Notes under the pieces: generated by a model
The model's input: the letters and a program-made list of their open reading frames with translations, nothing else
What the model was told of the DNA's origin: nothing
Databases searched by the model: none
Translations under genes and position numbers: made by a program
Part shown: positions 57,669-64,000 of the stretch, piece by piece
Numbering within the stretch: position 1 is the first letter of the stretch
How the letters are laid out: every line of letters begins with the position of its first letter
Origin: Vitis vinifera
Taxonomy: Eukaryota; Streptophyta; Magnoliopsida; Vitales; Vitaceae
Assembly: GCF_030704535.1 (NCBI RefSeq)
Contig: NC_081815.1
Span: 16,605,001 to 16,669,000, forward strand
DNA length: 64,000 nucleotides
Reading direction: 5' to 3'

Positions 57669-58251
57669 CATGTTTAAATAACAAAACACATTCCTACAAA
57701 GGCCCCATTTTTGGTGATGACACATTTACCTGATTCAATCCCTGTCTTAATGCCCATCCCAAGACCATATTTTAGTGCTTTAAATTAGGTTAGTATTTTT
57801 GTTTCATTCATGTACTAGTTCCACTCAACTCACTGTCTTCAATCTATATTGTTGTAATCAACTTCAAGATGCTTAAAAGGCTATGTTGGTTATGGTAACT
57901 AGGTGTTTGGAGTACTATAACAATGCAATGGTTATTTACAACTAAATAAAATGAAAATTTATGGCAAAATGTACTTGCAAACAACAAAAAGAAAAAAAAT
58001 GTGGGCGGAAGGGATGTTCAAATGCCTCTTAGGAAACATACGTTCAATGTCCCATAGACATTTAGACATTCTATATGGGGATGTTCAAATATTTCATCAC
58101 TATTCAAATATCTACAACAATTTGAACTTTACTTGGCTAGGTGATTTTTTCCCTATTTTACAACAATTAATATTTTCAAATGCACATTTTGGTAAATTTA
58201 CCTTACCTAAAATGACTCTAAATAAGACTAAGGTTTTTCCTAAAAAACATA

Positions 58252-58597
58252 GGGCCTGTTTGAGAACTGTTTTCAAGAACAATTTTCTATTTTTTAGAAC
58301 AAAAAAATTGGAAAACACATTTGGCAACCAAAAAATAGGATATTTTCAGATAATATCTTTTAGTTGTTTTAACTTGTTTCTTAAAAGTTGTTTTAAAAAA
58401 TAATTATACAAACATATATAATGATTAAAAATAAAGTTGTGGACATAAAAACTATTTTTAAAACTTATTTAAAAATATTAAAAACATGTAAAAAACATTT
58501 GAAGTTCCTAAACAAACTTTGTTTTACAAAACATCAAAGAACAATTTCAAAAACTATTTTTGAAATCTATTTTGAAAAACAGTTACCAAACAAGGTC
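58252..58597. mobile_element. CCTGTTTG-type MITE, F only
   Basis: 346 bp, GGGCCTGTTTGAGAACTG to CAGTTACCAAACAAGGTC, inverted ends with ATA on both sides (58249-58251, 58598-58600). The matching place in D reads ACCTAGTTTTTAGACCTTATT without it. Confidence 0.8.
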
Positions 58598-58844
58598 ATA
58601 GTCCTTAGACTTTATTGGTGTTAATACATATATTGCAAATATAGTCAATTACTTTGCCCTCAAATGTGTAACTCTCAAAAGCTTCCAAGATTGTAACTTG
58701 AAAGCCTTTTGGGTAGAAAGCCAAGATGATGCATAAATCTATAAGCTACTTGATACAAGCTTTGAGGTGTTTTGCTAAGGAGCACAAGGTACTATATCGT
58801 AGATGTGATAAAGAGCATAGGTACTAACTAGTATAAGACCATTA

Positions 58845-59154
58845 TGCTATTTTTTATTCCCAAAAAATACTAAGAAAAAAAAATTATAAGAAAAATGATT
58901 TTCTTATATTTGGTTGTCCTATGAAAAATATCAAAGAAAATCAAATATAATAAATTTATACATCTTCAAATTATTTAATTTTTACTTGGAACCGTTAAAA
59001 TAAGTGAAATGAGTATGAAGTAGTATATAAAAATAATTTATTAATTTTAAATCTATTTTTTATTTTCCTTCCTTTTTTCTTTCCTTCCACTTTTCCTTTC
59101 TATTTTCTTTTTTCTCACATTTTCCCTCGAATTTTCTAGGAATCAAACATAGCC
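58845..59154. mobile_element. Tourist-like MITE in unit F
   Basis: Same insertion as 51808-52126, right end CTAGGAATCAAACATAGCC intact, left end mutated (TGCTATTTTTTATTCCC). The target TTA (58842-58844) remains on the left. Confidence 0.8.
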
Positions 59155-60113
59155 ATAAGAATGGTGCATCCAAATAAAATAAAATTATGTCCTTCTGTTT
59201 AGATTTAATGGAGTTAATATTTTGTGATTGTTTGACCTAGGACTTTTCAATCTATAGAGTTTTTGTATAGGTAGTTCTTTCTTGTATATATATCTCTTAT
59301 CCATTGCATAGATAGATTAGTCTTATATTCCAATTTGAATTAATTTACATCTAACAAAATTTGAATTAAAAATATTGGGATACATAAAGCTTAGACTAAC
59401 TATTGACTCTCCCCTAGGTAGATCAATCTGTCAATTAAGAACAGACTTTCACATATTTTTCCTATCAGCACAATGCTTGTATTTCTCTCCCTTATATCAG
59501 GAACATGTAGAACATGACATAAGGTAAGTGTCCTCCTTGCAGTGAATCTCATTCCAACCTTGCTTTGGCTTCACTTTCAACTTTCAATTAAAGCCAAAAA
59601 CAAGAAACAATCCCACACAAGGCTTATTAAGCTTAAACTACTCATATTAAAAGTTAAATATTTAAACTAAATAGTTTAGTGCTTCTCAGGGACTTGATAA
59701 TACTCCAAGATTAATCATTCATTATGTAAAGATGCATGATTATCAGAATACGGAGTATTAAGGCTTTCTTACTCAAATGGATTAGTCACTTCACACGCAC
59801 AGCTTCTTACTATGAACAGTTCAAACACCATTTGTCGACATGCTTACATTGCTGGCAGTTTATGTGGTCTATCAACAAGTGGACGTGAAAAAAAATCAAA
59901 AACCACTTTAATTATCCAAAGGCATATACAAATTTCCTTGATGATTATTCTTTTTCTCATAAGATAGCTACAAAAATATCGACACGTATACCACAAAGTA
60001 AATTCCAACCATGAACGATCCTCCTCTTTCAAGCAGACGCAAATCCAAGAGATTCTATTCCCATATTCATAATCTAGCATTTCAGCCGATCAAACACTCT
60101 CTCTCCACCATAC

Positions 60114-60125
60114 AGGGGGTTCATA
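60114..60125 (+). promoter_or_regulatory. Conserved upstream block of MIR169 F
   Basis: AGGGGGTTCATA, changed from AGGGGTCCATA by an added G and a C-to-T change; 165 bp before the TATA box. Confidence 0.4.
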
Positions 60126-60278
60126 TTTCTCATGTTGAGCAAGAAATTGGCACAAGTATAAGAAAAGGCTTATGGATAAAATGAGAATATGAATGATTCC
60201 CTTTAGGTCGCACTATAGCACTTGCCTTAGCCAGTCAACCAGTATAGAGAATAATTAGGATGTCGGCACTCCTCTGCC

Positions 60279-60286
60279 TATATAAA
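60279..60286 (+). promoter_or_regulatory. MIR169: TATA box of MIR169 F
   Basis: TATATAAA in CTGCCTATATAAACG, 188 bp before the mature miRNA. Confidence 0.72.
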
Positions 60287-60432
60287 CGTTAACAATGTTG
60301 CATTACAAGACAAGGATTTGAGAAGCTAGGATACAACATCAAATTAGTGCTAGCTAGCTACTCCACATTTTGCAGGTGTGAAAATTAATTTCAAATAGTT
60401 GTCTGGTTCTTGATGCTTTGTTTTGTGTCCTA

Positions 60433-60584
60433 AGAGTTTTGCATGAAGAGGTAGAGAGGGTGGAATTGAGTCAAGGATGACTTGCCGATATATATTTGCA
60501 GAAGGCATGCAGGGGCTTTTAGCTATGTGTAACCGGCAAGTTGACTTGACTCAGTTTGGCCCTCTTCTTCTCATGTGAAGCTCT
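60433..60584 (+). ncRNA. MIR169: MIR169 precursor hairpin, copy F
   Basis: The mature miRNA at 60467-60487 is T then GAGTCAAGGATGACTTGCCG, with A next as in D. The star arm at 60534-60553 is CGGCAAGTTGACTTGACTCA. Outer stem as in D (AGAGTTTTGCATGAAGAGG against CCTCTTCTTCTCATGTGAAGCTCT). The downstream sequence (AGTAGGATGCAAACCATCCC) is nearly identical to D and differs from E, although E and F are the adjacent tandem copies. It has its own TATA box and conserved upstream block. Confidence 0.94.
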
Positions 60585-62779
60585 GTGGACTATCAGTGCT
60601 GCCAGAAAGCTACAGCCAAGAAAGTTTAACACTAGTAGGATGCAAACCATCCCTAAAAAAGAGCTAAACCAAATCTTTTTTCATTTCTTCTTTTCTCCTT
60701 TTCGTTTGTTTATTTACATTATTATTGCTAATAATGTTAGGAGAATAGTGATTAAACTCTTCATCACGCAAAGGCGAGCAGGAAATTATTTCCTTCTCTT
60801 TCAGACACCTTTTTCTCAACCATGTATGTTTTACAGAAACCAAAATAAGATGTCATGCATGCACATGCAGGTTCTTTATTAACCAGGAGATTGGATCCTG
60901 ATTCTTCAGTCATGAACCAAGTGCCACCAAAAAGAGTTGTTTTCTATAAATTCAAAATCATTAAATTTTCCTTCAAGAACATTATTCAGAAAGCATTTCT
61001 AGATTGGACCAGCAGAAAAAAAAATGAGGCACCTCTTGACTTTGGAGCTTATCAGCGCACGGATATCATTTGCAGAGCTCTGTTCTAAATCCCAGAATGT
61101 CAATCAATTGATGTACGGCTGTTAGTGCATGAGCATCTATCAACAATGCTGACAGAATTTTGGAAACATAAAGAAAGGGATGAAATGTTGTAATGATTTA
61201 CTATGTAAGTCAAAAGGCTACACATATGTTGGATTAAATAACAGTAAATTATAAAATGATGTATCTTTGTTGTGTTCAATTCCCCTCCTTAGTAGAATGG
61301 TTGTATGTCCAATGTAAATTTAATGAGAAATGGTAATGAACACCTCGTTATTGGCTTGATTTTTGAAGTATTTTTATGCAATTCACACCCCATGATCACC
61401 CAAGTTGGAGCTACCCTGGAATTCCAAGCTTGTTTATGTTTCCTATGTGTTTTTGAAGATGTTTTGAATCACTTAAATTTGGCGAATTTAAAAGTCTGAA
61501 CGGTGTGCAGAACTTGGGCATATCAGAAAGCAAAGGTTGAAAATCAGAAAAATTGCACCCTAAATTCCCACCCTCAGCCATGAGCATTTGCTTGCCAAAA
61601 GCCTTCCTGAAGTACCATCTTTTGAGGCCCTCAGCTTAATTTTGCAACTCAAATCCACACACTTTGCCCTGAAATTTGAGGTGTGTGAATTTTGGACTGT
61701 TTTGGATCATTAGATCTCCACTTATGCTTTAAGATGGAGGAACGTTGTAGAGGTTATTGATACCAGGCATGGGGTTAAATACCCAATTTCCAGATGAAGA
61801 ACTTGATTGTTTCTCCATTTTGGAGGCCTCTTGTCCTTTGTCACTTCAATTAAATTTTCCCATTCTTCTTCATGCCCTAGATTAGTTTAGGGTTTAGCTC
61901 TATTTTGGATTATTCTTGCTTTGTGCATCATCCATCTAACTTTGGGACTCCATTTATGTAGTATTACTCCACATTTTCATATGTATTTTGGCTGTTTGCT
62001 TTCATTCATGGAGCTATTTGCTTTATGCTTTCTTTGTTTTAACTAGCTTCCTTGTGCTAGGGTGATGTCCACATATAAGGAGTGAACTTCAATGGTTGTT
62101 TTGTATAAAACATAATGAGTTTAATGTTGAAATCTACATTTTGGTTTTGCATTTATGGTTTATCCCTTGTTTTCAACCTTGTTTTAGATTATGAAGTGTT
62201 TAAGAAATACTTTAGGTGCTTGAGTTTCACATCTCTTGACTTACAGTTGCTATATCTTCATTTTATAATTTTAGGGTTTTAGTTGCAATTTAGAGTGTGA
62301 TTAATCTTCTTCCTTGAAACTTTATTTTAAATTATGGAATACTTGTGGACACTTTGGGTGTTTGTATTGTTAATCATTTGGCTTTGTCATGACTTCTTAT
62401 CATAATTTTAGATCTTGAGCTGATGAGGAGTTTGTGTGTGTTTATTGTCAGAGGCAAAACCATCATGCAGAGAACATGTTTGTGAAAATGAACAAGTGAT
62501 TTTAAAGTTATATCTTCCAATTTTATTCACTCCCTTCCCATATTGTATTTGGTTTTTGGTGCATAAGAACTTGGAAGGGAACTCTAAAAGGATGTTATTT
62601 ATTCCCTAGAGTGTTTTATATTGTTTTTTGCTTTCATATGGTTCAATTTCTCCAATGTTTTGGAAAACCTCTAACCAAACATTCTACTAATTTCTATCCA
62701 TTTCATTTTCATTTACCTCTAAACTTCTCCTTGGTAGTCTCTTTTCTTCTTTTTCCCTGTGGATCAACACTTGGCTCAT

Positions 62780-62826
62780 TGGGTTTTTTTTTTCTTTTTT
62801 TTTCTTTTTTTTTCTTTTTTCTTTCT
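62780..62826. repeat. Poly-T/C tract
   Basis: T runs of 8-10 separated by single C, in the place where D and E have a plain poly-T run. Confidence 0.9.
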
Positions 62827-63060
62827 TGGCACTTGGGGTGGAAGTGATCACCATTTGTATATAAGATTATTAGACCAAGGTTTGGTTAATCTCATTTTTG
62901 AATATAATAAAGCAAAGGTTAAACACACTAATGATTTTATTAAGTGCGTCAGTTCAAAAAGATCATCTCATTCTATATGTCAAAACTCAAGTTCTCTCCC
63001 ATTCTGAGAAGCAAGAAAAAGAGCAATATTTAAGAAGGAGATATAATGAAGTCTAAAGCA

Positions 63061-63590
63061 ACAAAAGTGCGCTCAAAGGCAATGAGTTGTAGAGAGTAAA
63101 ATGGTTCAACTAGACGATTGACTGTCTATGTAGTAACTCTCCTAATGGTCACCTACAAGGCATTAAATATCCAATAGTTAGCTAAGTGATCAATTGGACA
63201 GTTGATTAGATATTCTAGAAAATGTCTCTAATGACTAGATAGAATCTAGTTCGTATATAAAAAAATTTAATTATTCTTACTGTAAAACAAGAAAGACTGG
63301 GTTTTAAGCTCTATTGATTTCTATTTATGGGCAATCATTTAAAATGGATATTATGCTTCTACTAAAATTGAAAATGGGGTGAGTGATCATTTCTAAACCA
63401 AGCCATGATTGGGATGAGCTAGAAAAGAGAAGTGCTCAATTAAATATTAAAATATATGTTGTCCCCATTATACCTTATATAGAAATGAATGTAATAGGGT
63501 CTCCCAATGTGAATTAATCAAAGATAGATATATAGACTCCTAAAAATTACCCGTGAAGACACCAAACAGAACAAAAAAATCTAAGATAAA
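63061..63590. other. Spacer before terminal gag
   Basis: No gene. May hold leader sequence of the element whose gag follows. Confidence 0.35.
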
Positions 63591-63599
63591 CATCTTTAT

Positions 63600-64000
63600 G
63601 CATAATTGTAAATTACTTCCAATGAAAAAATTGAATTAATTGATGAGATGTTTACTAGGTTCGTGGAGATAATAAACAAAATCAAGCTTTGGGTAAGACC
63701 TACACCAAGGTTGAGAAGGTCATGATGATATTGAGGTATATACCAAACAAGTGGGAAGTAAATGTGACAACAATTCAAGAAGCAAAGGATCTCACTAAGC
63801 TTCCTTTTCAAGAACTCATTGGGTCCCTTATAAATCATGAGATACGTACACATGAACAAGCATTAAGAAGTTGATGAAAAGATGAAAAATGGTATTACAT
63901 TCAAAGCTTCAATAATTCATCATAAAGAGGAGGAAAGTGAAGATGAAGACTTTGATCTCATCTCATAGAAGTTCGTGTGAAAAGAAGACTTCATCCAAAT
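63600..64000 (+). pseudogene. Copia gag, partial, runs off window
   Basis: Plus-strand UBN2-type gag. A first part at about 63628-63690 (LIDEMFTRFVEIINKIK) shifts frame into 63689-63874, which has KTYTKVEKVMMILRYIPNKW and then TIQEAKDLTKLPFQELIGSL, a Copia gag hallmark. An acidic ESEDEDFD stretch follows in another frame. This order is normal for gag, but frameshifts show it is decayed. The rest of the element lies beyond the window. Confidence 0.85.

Larger units (their letters stand above)
57144..59560 (-). pseudogene. Copia relic of unit F
   Basis: Minus-strand integrase core (about 57480-57150) and pre-integrase (about 57790-57480), as in E, with more stops. The gag zinc-knuckle segment of D and E is deleted. 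Interrupted by MITEs at 58252-58597 and 58845-59154 and an (AT)n run at 57643-57668. Confidence 0.75.
57144..63060 (+). repeat. Tandem unit F
   Basis: Second copy of the 6.2-kb unit. Relative to E it lacks the stretch equivalent to about 52515-53772 (junction CCTTGCTTTGGC at 59562) and has an extra MITE at 58252. Its right end extends to about 63060 with sequence also found after unit D (AAGGTTAAACACACTAATGA, GAGATATAATGAAGTCTA), which E lost at the tandem junction. Confidence 0.82.

Noticed and set aside
63689..63859. Minus-strand frame overlapping the terminal gag
   Set aside because: Shadow of the plus-strand Copia gag, which has clear family motifs.

Overview
The window is AT-rich plant nuclear DNA, most likely from grapevine (Vitis). 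The evidence is the dense mix of LTR retrotransposons and MITEs, plus six MIR169 hairpins whose mature-sequence variants match forms I remember from grapevine; that recollection was not checked against a database. I found no intact host protein-coding gene. Almost every open reading frame is a retrotransposon relic or a chance frame.

The functional content is a dispersed MIR169 cluster. Six + strand hairpins lie at about 6.6, 25.6, 29.8, 44.9, 54.7 and 60.5 kb (copies A to F). Each has its own TATA box; in five copies the box lies 185-188 bp before the mature miRNA, and in copy C it lies 101 bp before. Each also has a shared block around AGGGGTCCATA further upstream. Copies A-C carry a GAGCC-type 5' end and copies D-F a GAGTC-type, with a matching change in the opposite arm. 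miR169 is known to repress NF-YA transcription-factor mRNAs.

Layout. 1-5.2 kb: part of a long Gypsy-type LTR inside a decayed minus-strand Copia element with its own LTR. 5.4-7.4 kb: MIR169 module A. 8.3-9.3 kb: degenerate 182-bp tandem array. 11.2-24.05 kb: one decayed plus-strand Copia element broken by three LTR insertions, two of them bounded by exact 5-bp target duplications. 24.06-26.4 kb: MIR169 module B, preceded by a 335-bp tandem duplication. 28.1-29.1 kb: a truncated Tourist-like MITE joined to a TRIM-like mini-retroelement. 29.1-30.4 kb: MIR169 module C. 30.7-33.4 kb: LTR relic and a dispersed repeat. 33.9-35.5 kb: gene-like sequence of higher GC with an HSP90 fragment. 35.9-47.4 kb: unit D (Copia relic, an inverted-LTR composite, a 36-bp minisatellite, MIR169 D). 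48.6-50.8 kb: second copy of the dispersed repeat with two nested insertions. 50.9-57.14 kb (unit E) and 57.14-63.06 kb (unit F) are direct tandem copies with a period of 6,228 bp, each holding Copia relic plus MIR169. 63.6 kb to the end: start of another Copia gag.

Taken together, a stress- and development-related miRNA family appears to have been copied by tandem duplication with breakpoints inside retrotransposon debris. Shared and unshared MITE insertions give a relative order of events.
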